Source of the DNA: Prolixibacter sp. SD074
Lineage (GTDB): Bacteria; Bacteroidota; Bacteroidia; Bacteroidales; Prolixibacteraceae
Assembly: GCF_009617895.1 (NCBI RefSeq)
Contig: NZ_BLAW01000001.1
Coordinates: 2,471,001 to 2,535,000, forward strand
Reading direction: 5' to 3'
DNA length: 64,000 nucleotides
A model generated the notes under the pieces. That model was given only the letters and a program-made list of their open reading frames with translations, searched no databases and was not told the DNA's origin. The translations under genes and the position numbers were made by a program. The first letter of the stretch is position 1, and every line of letters starts with the position of its first letter. Positions 1-8,880 of this stretch are shown here, in pieces.

Positions 1-1136
1 TCTTCCAGGTCCTCCTCAATCGCTTCTATATTGATCAGTAATTTACCCAATCCTTTCAGTGTCGATTTCAGGGCAATAACCGTATGAGCAATCGGAACAC
101 CAATATTACGCAGTACCGTCGAATCAGTCAGGTCACGCTGCAACCGCGAAACCGGTAATTTAGCCGATAAGTGTTCGAAAACTGCATTGGCAATTCCCAG
201 GTTCCCTTCTGAATTCTCAAAATCAATGGGATTTACTTTGTGTGGCATAGCCGAAGAACCAACTTCCCCCTCCTTAATTTTCTGCTTGAAATAATTCATG
301 GAAATGTAAGTCCACATGTCGCGGTCCAAATCCAGAATAATGGTATTGATGCGTTTCAGGTTGTCGAAAATCGCCCCGTAATTATCGTAGTGGGCAACCT
401 GGGTTGTTACCTGCGAACGCTCTAGTCCGAGCGAATTTTGTACAAAATTATTGGCAAAACTGACCCAGTCAATTTTCGGGTAAGCAACAAAATGGGCATT
501 AAAATTACCAGTTGCACCGCCGAACTTGGCATAGCAGGGAATCACTTTCAACAACTCCACCTGCACATTTAACCGCTCGATGAAAACTTTCAGTTCTTTT
601 CCCAAACGGGTAGGCGATGCCGGTTGTCCATGTGTACGGGCCAACATCGGGATTTCTTCCCAGGCCAACGATAGTTCGTCCAGTTTGGCGACCAATTCAT
701 CAAACAAAGGAATGTACACATTCTGAATGGCATCGCGGATGGAACACGGTACAGCGGTATTATTGATGTCCTGCGAAGTAAGTCCGAAATGAATGAACTC
801 CTTGAATTTCTCCAGGCCAAGTGCATCAAATTTCTCTTTCACAAAATACTCCACCGCTTTTACATCGTGATTGGTCACCTTCTCAATATCCTTAATATGC
901 TGCGCCTCCTCCAGAGTGAAATCTTCATAGATGGCCCGTAATTTTTCTTTCAGCGAACCGTCGAAAGATTTCAATTGGGGTAACGGTATCCCGGTCAGCG
1001 AAATAAAATATTCAACTTCCACAAAAACCCGGTACTTTATCAAAGCAAACTCCGAGAAATATTCACCCAGTTCATCTACTTTTTCACGGTAACGACCGTC
1101 AACGGGCGAAATGGCAGTAAGTATTTGAAGATCCAT
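1..1136 (-). CDS. purB: Adenylosuccinate lyase, C-terminus beyond window edge
   Basis: This enzyme cleaves SAICAR to AICAR and adenylosuccinate to AMP plus fumarate in purine synthesis. My translation of the minus strand starts MDLQILTAISPVDGRY at 1136 and stays open to base 1. It contains the fumarase/aspartase-superfamily signature GSSAMPHKVNPI (about residues 295-306) and the THGQPASPT segment that carries the catalytic histidine region. The N-terminus resembles the long E. coli-type PurB of about 455 residues, so roughly 75 C-terminal residues lie outside the window. No partner gene of the purine pathway is adjacent; purA is about 19 kb away. Confidence 0.95.
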   Translation of the reverse strand, partial: MDLQILTAISPVDGRYREKVDELGEYFSEFALIKYRVFVEVEYFISLTGIPLPQLKSFDGSLKEKLRAIYEDFTLEEAQHIKDIEKVTNHDVKAVEYFVKEKFDALGLEKFKEFIHFGLTSQDINNTAVPCSIRDAIQNVYIPLFDELVAKLDELSLAWEEIPMLARTHGQPASPTRLGKELKVFIERLNVQVELLKVIPCYAKFGGATGNFNAHFVAYPKIDWVSFANNFVQNSLGLERSQVTTQVAHYDNYGAIFDNLKRINTIILDLDRDMWTYISMNYFKQKIKEGEVGSSAMPHKVNPIDFENSEGNLGIANAVFEHLSAKLPVSRLQRDLTDSTVLRNIGVPIAHTVIALKSTLKGLGKLLINIEAIEEDLE

Positions 1137-1457
1137 AAAGCGATTTAAATTCAGATTAATAACCGCTGCAAAATTAATAAATTCCGCTTTAGCCTGATGA
1201 AAACGACCAAGTTAACCTGCCCCACAACCCAAATTAATTCTCACACTTCTACTAAAAAAAGGTGAACAATTATCCAAACACCAATATCACAGATGGCTGA
1301 CTCATTGAAATAGGTAAAACAAGTAGCATTAAATTTGAGTTAATGATAAAGCGACCTTCCGAAATAAATCAGACAATCTTATCCGGAATGGTAAAATATC
1401 AGGTATCGCACCCAATATTTTTTATACTTTTAGCAGCAATTTTGGAGTATTACGACA
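1137..1457. other. Divergent intergenic region purB/mqnA
   Basis: About 320 bases of AT-rich spacer between two divergent genes. No ORF worth calling. TACTTTTA at 1425-1432 is one base off the Bacteroidota -7 consensus TAnnTTTG and lies about 25 bases before the mqnA start, so it may be that gene's promoter. No clear -33 TTTG partner was seen. Confidence 0.4.
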
Positions 1458-2213
1458 ATGAAAAAAGTTAAAATATCAGCCGTTTCCTACCTAAATACTA
1501 AACCATTTATTTACGGACTTGAACACTCGGGATTTGTCAATGAAATTGAGCTCTCGCTGGACATGCCTTCGCTTTGTGCGGCCAAGCTCATCGAGGATGA
1601 AGTGGATGTAGGGCTGGTCCCGGTTGCCGTTATTCCTCAAATTCCCGGAGCTGAAATTATTTCCAACTATTGTATCGGAGCGTGTGGACCGGTCCGGACG
1701 GTTGTCCTGGTAAGCGAAGTTCCGCTGGAACAGGTTGACACCATTATTCTCGATTACCAATCGAGAACCTCGGTCATGCTGGCACGTGTACTGGCCCGGT
1801 TCTTCTGGAAAAAAGAGGTGAAATGGTTGAAAAGTGAACCGGGATATCACATCCGCGATATCAGAGGAAAAACAGCCGGCGTGGTCATTGGCGATCGGGT
1901 TTTTGAAATTGACGGGCACTATCCGCATGTTTACGATTTAAGCCAGGAATGGGCCAACTACACCGGATTGGATTTTGTTTTCGCCTGCTGGACAGCCAAT
2001 AAACCGTTGCCTGAAGAATTCAAGAAAGCCCTCAACGAGGCGCTTGCAGTAGGCATCGACAATATGTCCGACGTTATTAAAGAAATTGCACCACAATATC
2101 CTGCTTATAACCTGGAAAAATATTACAGCCGCGACATCAGTTACCCGTTGGATGGCTCCAAACGAAAGGGGTTGAAATTATTTTGGAATTACGCCAAAAA
2201 ATTGGAATCTTAG
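1458..2213 (+). CDS. mqnA: Chorismate dehydratase MqnA (futalosine menaquinone pathway)
   Basis: MqnA removes water from chorismate to give 3-[(1-carboxyvinyl)oxy]benzoate, the first step of the futalosine route to menaquinone. The 251-residue length and the N-terminus KISAVSYLNTKPFIYGL are typical of the family, as are the periplasmic-binding-protein-like fold features such as the central DYQSRTSV segment. MqnA and MqnD share this fold, but the N-terminal motif and length favour MqnA. It stands alone between divergent purB and a separate downstream gene; other mqn genes are not in the window. Confidence 0.88.
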   Translation: MKKVKISAVSYLNTKPFIYGLEHSGFVNEIELSLDMPSLCAAKLIEDEVDVGLVPVAVIPQIPGAEIISNYCIGACGPVRTVVLVSEVPLEQVDTIILDYQSRTSVMLARVLARFFWKKEVKWLKSEPGYHIRDIRGKTAGVVIGDRVFEIDGHYPHVYDLSQEWANYTGLDFVFACWTANKPLPEEFKKALNEALAVGIDNMSDVIKEIAPQYPAYNLEKYYSRDISYPLDGSKRKGLKLFWNYAKKLES

Positions 2214-2293
2214 GTAAACGAATTTCCGACATATCCTGACATAAAAAGATAAGAAGGCTAAGCGGTTTTCGTGTTAACTAATGAACACTGCAG

Positions 2294-3709
2294 ATGAAAA
2301 TCAGACTCCTTACCTTACTGATATTGTTCCTGGCTTATTTTCCGTCGAAGGCTGACGATGCTGGCTCACTATCAACAGCCAACAGTCCCAAAGTGGTACT
2401 ACGGTTTAACATCAATGAGAATATAGCTCCGGCAGTCTGGCGTAAAACCAAACAGGCTTTCGCCGAAGCTGATTCACTTCATGCCAGTTTAATTGTCATC
2501 CACCTGAATACCTATGGGGGAACCGTTTTAGATGCCGATTCCATCCGGACGAAAATCCTGAATTCACCAATACCGGTTTATGCCTTTATTGATAACAACG
2601 CCGCCTCTGCCGGCGCACTTATAGCACTTTCGTGCGACAGTATTTACATGCGCGAAGGAGCGAATATGGGAGCGGCTACTGTCGTCAACCAAACCGGCCA
2701 GGCCATGCCCGACAAGTATCAGAGCTACATGCGCTCCATTATGCGGGCTACCGCCGAGGCGCAAGGAAAAGATACCATTGTCAGTGGACAGGATACCACC
2801 ATCAAGTGGCGGCGTAATCCGAAAATTGCCGAGGCTATGGTTGACCAAAGTCTGTATATTCCCGGAATTATCGATACCGGGAAAGTATTGACCATGACAC
2901 CGACCGAAGCAATTAAATATGGCTTTTGCGAGGGCATGGTAAGCAATATTCAGCAGGTAATTGATAAGGCTGGTCTGGAAAACTATGTTGTCAAACAATA
3001 TAAACCTACCATCCTGGAACAGTTTATCGGTTTTCTGGTACACCCGATGGTTTCCGGAATATTAATTCTGGCAATTCTTGGAGGAATCTATTTTGAGTTA
3101 CAAACGCCAGGAATCGGTTTCCCGTTGGGAGTGGCTATTTTTGCAGCCTCATTGTACTTCGCTCCACTCTACTTAGAAGGTCTGGCGGCTAATTGGGAGA
3201 TCCTCCTTTTTGTTGTCGGATTAATACTCATTGCCGTCGAAATATTTGTCATACCCGGTTTTGGCTTTGCCGGAATAGCCGGAATTATTTTAACCATGTC
3301 CGGCTTAATATTAAGCATGGTAGGTAACGATAATTTCAATTTCGACAATGTTCCCGCAAAAGCACTTAGCCGGGCAATCGTGACAGTTTTAGGAGCTTTC
3401 ATCATTGTATTTTTCTTCGCGCTATATGCTACCAAGCTCATATTCGCTTCGCATGGTGGACCATTCCGGAATCTTGCCCTTAACACAGCGGAGAATAAAG
3501 AAGATGGCTTTATAGGAGTTGATGCCGGGACCAGCCAGATGATTGGCAAATCCGGTGTGGCGGTTACTGTTTTACGTCCTGCCGGAAAGGTACAGGTAGA
3601 AGATGACATCTACGATGCCCGGGCTGAATCCGGATTCATCGAGCGAGGAGAAGAGATCGAAGTTATCCAGTATCAAGCGGGACAATTACACGTTACCCGG
3701 AAAAAATAA
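2294..3709 (+). CDS. NfeD-family membrane-bound ClpP-class serine protease
   Basis: A 471-residue protein with an N-terminal signal peptide (residues 1-20), a ClpP-class Ser/Lys protease domain (about 30-225), four to five membrane segments (about 245-385) and a C-terminal NfeD OB-fold domain (about 400-470). The NNAASAGALIAL segment holds the likely nucleophile serine, and the lysine of QAMPDKYQSYM is the likely general base. Long NfeD proteins of this type cut stomatin-like partners and take part in membrane quality control. No stomatin/SPFH gene is adjacent here. It is transcribed alone and followed by a strong terminator. Confidence 0.88.
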   Translation: MKIRLLTLLILFLAYFPSKADDAGSLSTANSPKVVLRFNINENIAPAVWRKTKQAFAEADSLHASLIVIHLNTYGGTVLDADSIRTKILNSPIPVYAFIDNNAASAGALIALSCDSIYMREGANMGAATVVNQTGQAMPDKYQSYMRSIMRATAEAQGKDTIVSGQDTTIKWRRNPKIAEAMVDQSLYIPGIIDTGKVLTMTPTEAIKYGFCEGMVSNIQQVIDKAGLENYVVKQYKPTILEQFIGFLVHPMVSGILILAILGGIYFELQTPGIGFPLGVAIFAASLYFAPLYLEGLAANWEILLFVVGLILIAVEIFVIPGFGFAGIAGIILTMSGLILSMVGNDNFNFDNVPAKALSRAIVTVLGAFIIVFFFALYATKLIFASHGGPFRNLALNTAENKEDGFIGVDAGTSQMIGKSGVAVTVLRPAGKVQVEDDIYDARAESGFIERGEEIEVIQYQAGQLHVTRKK

Positions 3710-3724
3710 GATGATATGATAAAC

Positions 3725-3764
3725 GCGCAATCTCTTTCCAGGAAGGAAAAATGATTGCGCTTTT
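3725..3764. terminator. Convergent terminator after nfeD
   Basis: 8-bp perfect stem GCGCAATC / GATTGCGC (3725-3732 and 3753-3760) followed by TTTT. It lies between convergent genes and can serve both strands. Confidence 0.7.
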
Positions 3765-3785
3765 CATATTTCAGCTAAAATATTC

Positions 3786-5075
3786 TTATTCTGTTTGAAC
3801 CGGAATAAAACTGACGCGCTCAATATGCGCCGGATCACTATAGTCATACTGACTAAAGCCATCTTCTCCTGTCACAAACAGATACCCGTTCACTGGAATA
3901 GCATCCCGTGCCTGAATATCTTTGAAGTGTCCTAATTGGTGTAAAGCAATATGTTTTTTATCAGCTGCATCATAAATTTTCAAACCGTCCGAACCATCGC
4001 ATATAAACAACATATCATCATCAATCCCCAAACCGTAAGGTTCAGTCATAGGGACAATTGATATTCTTACAGGCTGAGTAATATCTGAAATATCCAACAC
4101 ATCGAGTTCGTTCACTGTACTCCCGCATCGGGTTCCTCCACGTAGCGTATAAAAAGCATAATCTCCCTGGATAACCACCGGATCGCAGCTGGAGATATGC
4201 TCAAATAACCCCTTCGCTTCCAGGTCACCTGTTTCGCCTATCTGATAAATGGATACACTGCTGTTTCCTCCAATAAAAAGTAAATTATTGTATATACTAA
4301 CGGTTTCCGGATCAGGAATTGAGTAAGAGCCCAGATCTTCTATAGCTGTATCATCTGACACATCAAATCGTTTCAATGAATAATTGGAAAGTGCAAACAG
4401 ATAATTATTATACAGTCCAAAACGAGCGAGTGAGCCTGCCACGCCGAATGTAGCCGCTCCCGTAGCTTCCCCACCTGATATTCCACCACCAGAAGTAGTC
4501 GCATAATCGCCATTAGAAAGATCATTCCATGATGGGTGGACCGGATAATAGTTTGAGGTTTCCGGAATCTCTTCATGGATGGTTTTCTTCTTCCAATCGA
4601 TCACCACTCCTTTGGTTTGATCAATTGCACCTAATCTCGCCCCGACCTCATAAGAAGGCACCGTATAAGGGAAAACAGCTTCAAGCCGGCTAACTTCTTT
4701 CACATTTTGCAGATCAGAAATATCGATAGCCACCAGGTCAATATAACTATCGGCAAATAATGTCTGATTCCGAACGGCCATATCGATGTTTCCGGGAATG
4801 TCAATAAAAGTAATTTCTTCCGGATTAGCGGGATCACTGTTATCAAAAACATGAATTCCCTCCATGTATTCATTCACAAAAATGTAGTTATCCTTAAAAT
4901 AAATTTTCCCGGGGTGTTTCAGCCGAACAGGACCCTCGTTGACAATTGCCGAACGCAGATCTTCATAAGACATATATACCGGCTCCAATGCGGTGTATTC
5001 TACAGCGAACTTATCCTTACAACTACCTGAAATCAAACTTAACAGGATGAGTAAAGGAAATAATAGTTTTCTCAT
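3786..5075 (-). CDS. LVIVD-repeat beta-propeller lipoprotein
   Basis: A 429-residue protein starting with a lipoprotein signal peptide; the lipobox is SGSC, with the acylated Cys at residue 19. The body has repeated IDISDLQNV, LDISDITQP and YDYSDPAHI type segments (Asp-Ile-Ser-Asp blocks), as in LVIVD repeat proteins that fold as beta-propellers. A Gly/Ala-rich insert (about residues 195-215) lies between blades. Bacteroidota carry many such surface lipoproteins; their roles are mostly unknown. The outward-facing 270-residue gene at 5200 is divergent and may share its promoter region. Confidence 0.75.
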   Translation of the reverse strand: MRKLLFPLLILLSLISGSCKDKFAVEYTALEPVYMSYEDLRSAIVNEGPVRLKHPGKIYFKDNYIFVNEYMEGIHVFDNSDPANPEEITFIDIPGNIDMAVRNQTLFADSYIDLVAIDISDLQNVKEVSRLEAVFPYTVPSYEVGARLGAIDQTKGVVIDWKKKTIHEEIPETSNYYPVHPSWNDLSNGDYATTSGGGISGGEATGAATFGVAGSLARFGLYNNYLFALSNYSLKRFDVSDDTAIEDLGSYSIPDPETVSIYNNLLFIGGNSSVSIYQIGETGDLEAKGLFEHISSCDPVVIQGDYAFYTLRGGTRCGSTVNELDVLDISDITQPVRISIVPMTEPYGLGIDDDMLFICDGSDGLKIYDAADKKHIALHQLGHFKDIQARDAIPVNGYLFVTGEDGFSQYDYSDPAHIERVSFIPVQTE

Positions 5076-5199
5076 AGCGGTCAGGTTTTAGTTCGTTTGA
5101 AAGATGCAGAAAACAAATTTTCGGTTGCGTCAAAAAATGATACGCAACCTTCATATGGATCGGCTTCGTCTATCAAATGAACTAAAACCCGAACTAACA

Positions 5200-6012
5200 A
5201 TGAAAAGAATTTGCCTCTTAGTATTCACTTGCGTTTTTATCTCTCACCTGTCAGCGCAAAATGTAAAAATCATTTCCGAAGGAATCACGCTCGACACTCT
5301 GAACGGAAGGGTTATGAGGGTAAGAAAAGGTCGCGTATTACGGATCGTCGACGGAGAGAATAAATTTTATCTGATTTCAAGAGACGGGAAATCATGGCTC
5401 CCCGGTGGCAGCGTGCTATTAACCAACAAACAGGGTCCACACATCGGGATAGCAGCAGTCAGCCGTCCGGAGATATCCAGTTATCAGAAAGGATACTTTG
5501 GAACGGTACAGGCTGGAATCTTGCTGGGAAACCGAAGTGAAAAAAACGATGCTCCCTTTAGCTTTAGTATTTTACAGGGATACCGTTTGAATGCATGGTT
5601 TGCCCCGGGATTTGAGACAGGAATCGATTTCTTCGACGACGGTGTTATGCCCCTGCATGCAACAGCCAGCTTCTTTTTCTCAACCGGACAGTTTACCCCC
5701 ATCCTTAGCGTAAAAGGAGGTTGGAGTATACCGCTGGCGCGTGAAAAAGCTGTCAACACTTATTATTCCGACTTTTATTATAATAATTCTTACTACGGTG
5801 GACTGAAGCTGGAAACAAAAGGGGGAACCAGTTTGAATCCTGAGTTTTCCATCATGCGCATGATGAACAATGACGTGGGCTGGATTTTCAGTTGTGGCTA
5901 TCGCTTTCAACGACTGACCTACCAACAGGGAGAAAAAGGCGACACCAATTATTACAAGAAAGAAAGGGATATCAACAGGTTATCGTTACGGGTTGGCCTG
6001 CTCTTCCGCTAA
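5200..6012 (+). CDS. Putative outer-membrane beta-barrel protein
   Basis: I place the start at the ATG at 5200 (MKRICLLVFTCVFISHLSAQ), because this gives a clean signal peptide cut after SAQ; upstream in-frame ATGs would bury it. The mature part is about 250 residues. It begins with a short beta-rich segment (VMRVRKGRVLRIVDG), then alternating strands with aromatic girdles, and ends in RLSLRVGLLFR, a terminal strand with a final aromatic-basic pattern like outer-membrane barrels. I do not recognise a named family. A terminator hairpin follows directly. Confidence 0.6.
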   Translation: MKRICLLVFTCVFISHLSAQNVKIISEGITLDTLNGRVMRVRKGRVLRIVDGENKFYLISRDGKSWLPGGSVLLTNKQGPHIGIAAVSRPEISSYQKGYFGTVQAGILLGNRSEKNDAPFSFSILQGYRLNAWFAPGFETGIDFFDDGVMPLHATASFFFSTGQFTPILSVKGGWSIPLAREKAVNTYYSDFYYNNSYYGGLKLETKGGTSLNPEFSIMRMMNNDVGWIFSCGYRFQRLTYQQGEKGDTNYYKKERDINRLSLRVGLLFR

Positions 6013-6020
6013 CCATAAAA

Positions 6021-6054
6021 AGCCGGAATCAACTTGAATTCCGGCTCTTTTTGT
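6021..6054. terminator. Convergent terminator
   Basis: Stem AGCCGGAAT...ATTCCGGCT followed by a T run (CTTTTTG), between the barrel gene and the convergent FAH-family gene. Confidence 0.7.
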
Positions 6055-6067
6055 ACTGCCAAAGCAG

Positions 6068-6682
6068 TTATTTTATCTGGAAATCGAACATCTGCTTGTC
6101 ACCGATAAAACCTTCCAATCGATCACCAATGGCCACCGCCCCAACGCCAGCAGGTGTTCCGGTATAAATCAGGTCACCCATTTTCAGCGTCATAAACCGG
6201 GAAACATAAGCGATAACCGTATCGATACTGAAAAGCATGTCCGATGAATTTCCATCCTGGACCACTTCGCCGTTCTTCTTCATCGAAAATGCAATGTTAT
6301 TCACATCCCCTAATTCCGATTTGGGTAAAAATTCATTGCTTAGCACCGCCGATGAATCAAATCCTTTTGCCTTTTCCCATGGCAAACCTTTCGCCTTGCA
6401 TTCACGCTGAATATCACGAGCCGTAAAATCTACACCCAATCCAATTTCATCGTAATACCGGTGGGCAAATTTTCCCTGGATGTTCTTCCCCAAACGCCCT
6501 ATTTTTACCACAAGTTCCACTTCGTGGTGTATTTCATTGGAAAAATCAGGAATGTAAAAAGGACGGTTCCTCAACAAAAGTGCCGAGTCCGGCTTCATGA
6601 AGTAGACCGGTTCGGTAGGAACTTCATTCTTCAGTTCCTTAGTGTGTTCCGAGTAATTCCGCCCGATGCAAATGATTTTCAT
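6068..6682 (-). CDS. Fumarylacetoacetate hydrolase-family protein
   Basis: A 204-residue single-domain FAH-family enzyme similar to YcgM/FAHD1-type acylpyruvases or oxaloacetate decarboxylases. It opens MKIICIGRNYSEH, and the metal-binding acidic residues appear in EIHHEVELVVKIG (two Glu) and GVDFTARDIQ (Asp). The C-terminal YTGTPAGVGAV loop is typical of the family. It lies just upstream of nothing obviously related; the exonuclease gene ends 32 bases away on its 5' side in the same orientation, so they may be co-transcribed. The exact substrate cannot be told from sequence. Confidence 0.85.
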   Translation of the reverse strand: MKIICIGRNYSEHTKELKNEVPTEPVYFMKPDSALLLRNRPFYIPDFSNEIHHEVELVVKIGRLGKNIQGKFAHRYYDEIGLGVDFTARDIQRECKAKGLPWEKAKGFDSSAVLSNEFLPKSELGDVNNIAFSMKKNGEVVQDGNSSDMLFSIDTVIAYVSRFMTLKMGDLIYTGTPAGVGAVAIGDRLEGFIGDKQMFDFQIK

Positions 6683-6714
6683 ATGTTTTGTCGATTTAGC
6701 TAAAATTATCTGAA

Positions 6715-7524
6715 TCAGCCATTGTTACTAAACGCCCGCAACCGAATAGCTGTCAACACTTTCTTCGTATACAACGGAAACTCTCCGTTCAACATCCATC
6801 CATAATAACCGGGTTCTTCCCTCAGCACCTGTTCGACGGGTTTCCCTTTGTGTTTTCCGAAATTGAAAACCTCAACGCCATCACTATTATACACAATGCG
6901 TCCGGCAAAATCTACATTCCTATCGAACGACGAAAACTCCGACAATTTATCCACATCATTTACCAGCGGACTAAACTTCTTGCCCCTGGCTTCTGCTTCT
7001 GCCGCCGAATAATGGTCAAGTTGTGATTTCAACACTTCGTATGTAGCAACGGTATCAACCATAGCACTGTGCGCATTTTCCAGCTCCTTGTTGCAATAAA
7101 ACTCATATGCTGCACCCAGCGTACGTTTTTCCATTTTATGGAAGATAGTCTGAACATCAATGAATTTCCGTTTTTTTAAATCAATATCCACTTCTGCCCG
7201 AAGAAACTCTTCCGAAAGCAGCGGAATGTCAAAACGGTTAGAATTGAATCCGGCCAGGTCGCAGCCTTCTACAAATTTTGCCAGGATCTTGGCCACTTCC
7301 TTAAACGTCGGTGCATCTTTCACATCTTCATCTTTGATTCCGTGAATCGCGGATGACTGGGCCGGAATAGGCATTTCCGGATTAATCAACATCAATTTCT
7401 CCGCCTGTTTCCCGTCGGGAAGTATTTTAAGCAAGGCAATTTCGACAATCCGGTCGGTGACAATATTGATACCAGTGGTCTCCAGGTCGAGAAATACCAG
7501 CGGATTTTTCAAATTCAGTTCCAT
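6715..7524 (-). CDS. DEDD-family 3'-5' exonuclease (PolIII epsilon-like)
   Basis: 269 residues. The DEDDh motifs are visible: DLETTG (motif I, residues 14-19), FNSNRFD (motif II, around 94-100) and HSAMVD (motif III, around 152-157). The C-terminal part (about 195-265) has a FNFGKHKGKPVEQV segment, seen in Bacteroidota exonucleases as an added small domain. The gene follows dnaN by about 80 bases on the same strand, which fits a proofreading or repair role, possibly in an operon with dnaN. Confidence 0.85.
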   Translation of the reverse strand: MELNLKNPLVFLDLETTGINIVTDRIVEIALLKILPDGKQAEKLMLINPEMPIPAQSSAIHGIKDEDVKDAPTFKEVAKILAKFVEGCDLAGFNSNRFDIPLLSEEFLRAEVDIDLKKRKFIDVQTIFHKMEKRTLGAAYEFYCNKELENAHSAMVDTVATYEVLKSQLDHYSAAEAEARGKKFSPLVNDVDKLSEFSSFDRNVDFAGRIVYNSDGVEVFNFGKHKGKPVEQVLREEPGYYGWMLNGEFPLYTKKVLTAIRLRAFSNNG

Positions 7525-7602
7525 AAAACTACGTGTAACAAAAAACCTAACAGAAGCGGATTCTGCCAGGTTTATCTATGATTATTTCAACAAAAATCCC
7601 GT

Positions 7603-8730
7603 TTACGCATTGATCATCATCGGCATCAGAAGCATAAGCACATCTTCTTCTTCGATTTCTTTCTCTGCAGGCAGTAAAATTCCGGCTCTTGTCGGGTCAG
7701 AAAGTTCAACCTGAACTTCTGTAGAAGACAAATTGGAAAGAATTTCAAGAAGGAAAGTCGACTTAAAACCAATTTCCATTTCCTGGCCTTCGTACTGGCA
7801 TTTGATTCGCTCAACAGCAGAAATTGCAAAATCAACGTCTTGTGCCGACACAACCATCTCAGTAGGCGTGAGGGCCAGTTTCACCAGGTTACTTGCCTGG
7901 TTCGAGAAAACCGATACACGCTTCAGTGTATTGTAAAACTCTACCCGGTCAACCGTCAGTTTGTTCGGATTATTCACCGGGATAACTGAATTGTAGGCCG
8001 GATAATTTCCTTCCACCAGACGGCAAACTACTTTGAACCCAGTCAGGCTGAAAAATGCATTCTTATCATCAAACGCGAGCGTTACATCAAAATCTTCGCG
8101 TGGCAGCAAATTCTTTAACAATGAAGCCGGTTTCTTAGGGAGAATGAAGGATGACTGAACATCGGCCCGGGCATCGCTCCGTTTGTAACGAACCAGTTTG
8201 TGTGCATCGGATGCTACAAATGTCAAATCATCTTCCGATAACTCAATGTAAATACCATTCATCACCGGACGCAACTCATCGTCTGCAGTAGCAAACAGGG
8301 CCTTATTAATTCCACTCAACAGCACATCATGCGGCATGTTTAGGCTGGTTGCCCCATCTCCAAGCTCCGGCAACTGCGGAAAATCGGTACCGTTTTGCCC
8401 GACAATCGAGAATTTACCGTTTTCGGAAAGAATCTCCACCGCCATGGTATCCATGTTAATATTAAAAGTCAGTGGCTGTTCGGGAAACTCTTTCAGGGTA
8501 TCAATTAAAATCTTAGCCTGGATGGCAATATTTCCATCTCCCTCAGTATTTCCCAGCGAAAGTGTGGTAATAAGCGTTGTTTCCAAATCGGAAGCAGTAA
8601 CCGTTAGGGTATTGCCCGCGAGTTGAAACAGGAAATTATCGAGGATAGGCAAGGTATTTTTATTGCTGATGACCCTGCTGATTGCATTAAGATGCCTCAG
8701 TAATTCGGTACTCGAAACGACAAATCTCAT
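7603..8730 (-). CDS. dnaN: DNA polymerase III beta subunit (sliding clamp)
   Basis: 375 residues, full length for the family, opening MRFVVSSTELLRHLNAISRVI. Three clamp domains can be followed, with typical segments such as DGATSLNMPHDVLL and the C-terminal LLMPMMIN end that mirrors the canonical LVMPMRL. The clamp encircles DNA and tethers the replicative polymerase. Unlike many genomes it is not beside dnaA or recF; instead it heads a minus-strand pair with a proofreading-type exonuclease. Confidence 0.96.
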   Translation of the reverse strand: MRFVVSSTELLRHLNAISRVISNKNTLPILDNFLFQLAGNTLTVTASDLETTLITTLSLGNTEGDGNIAIQAKILIDTLKEFPEQPLTFNINMDTMAVEILSENGKFSIVGQNGTDFPQLPELGDGATSLNMPHDVLLSGINKALFATADDELRPVMNGIYIELSEDDLTFVASDAHKLVRYKRSDARADVQSSFILPKKPASLLKNLLPREDFDVTLAFDDKNAFFSLTGFKVVCRLVEGNYPAYNSVIPVNNPNKLTVDRVEFYNTLKRVSVFSNQASNLVKLALTPTEMVVSAQDVDFAISAVERIKCQYEGQEMEIGFKSTFLLEILSNLSSTEVQVELSDPTRAGILLPAEKEIEEEDVLMLLMPMMINA

Positions 8731-8880
8731 GGGTATTTATTCTTAGTTTTTAAACGATTCTCAATTACTTACCTTTCATTTGCGGCAGTCGATCCAGACA
8801 AAACTCATACATTACGAAGATACAAACATTCGCCTGCTTTGCCTACCTCGCAATATACGTTTTTCTTTCAATTTATTAAC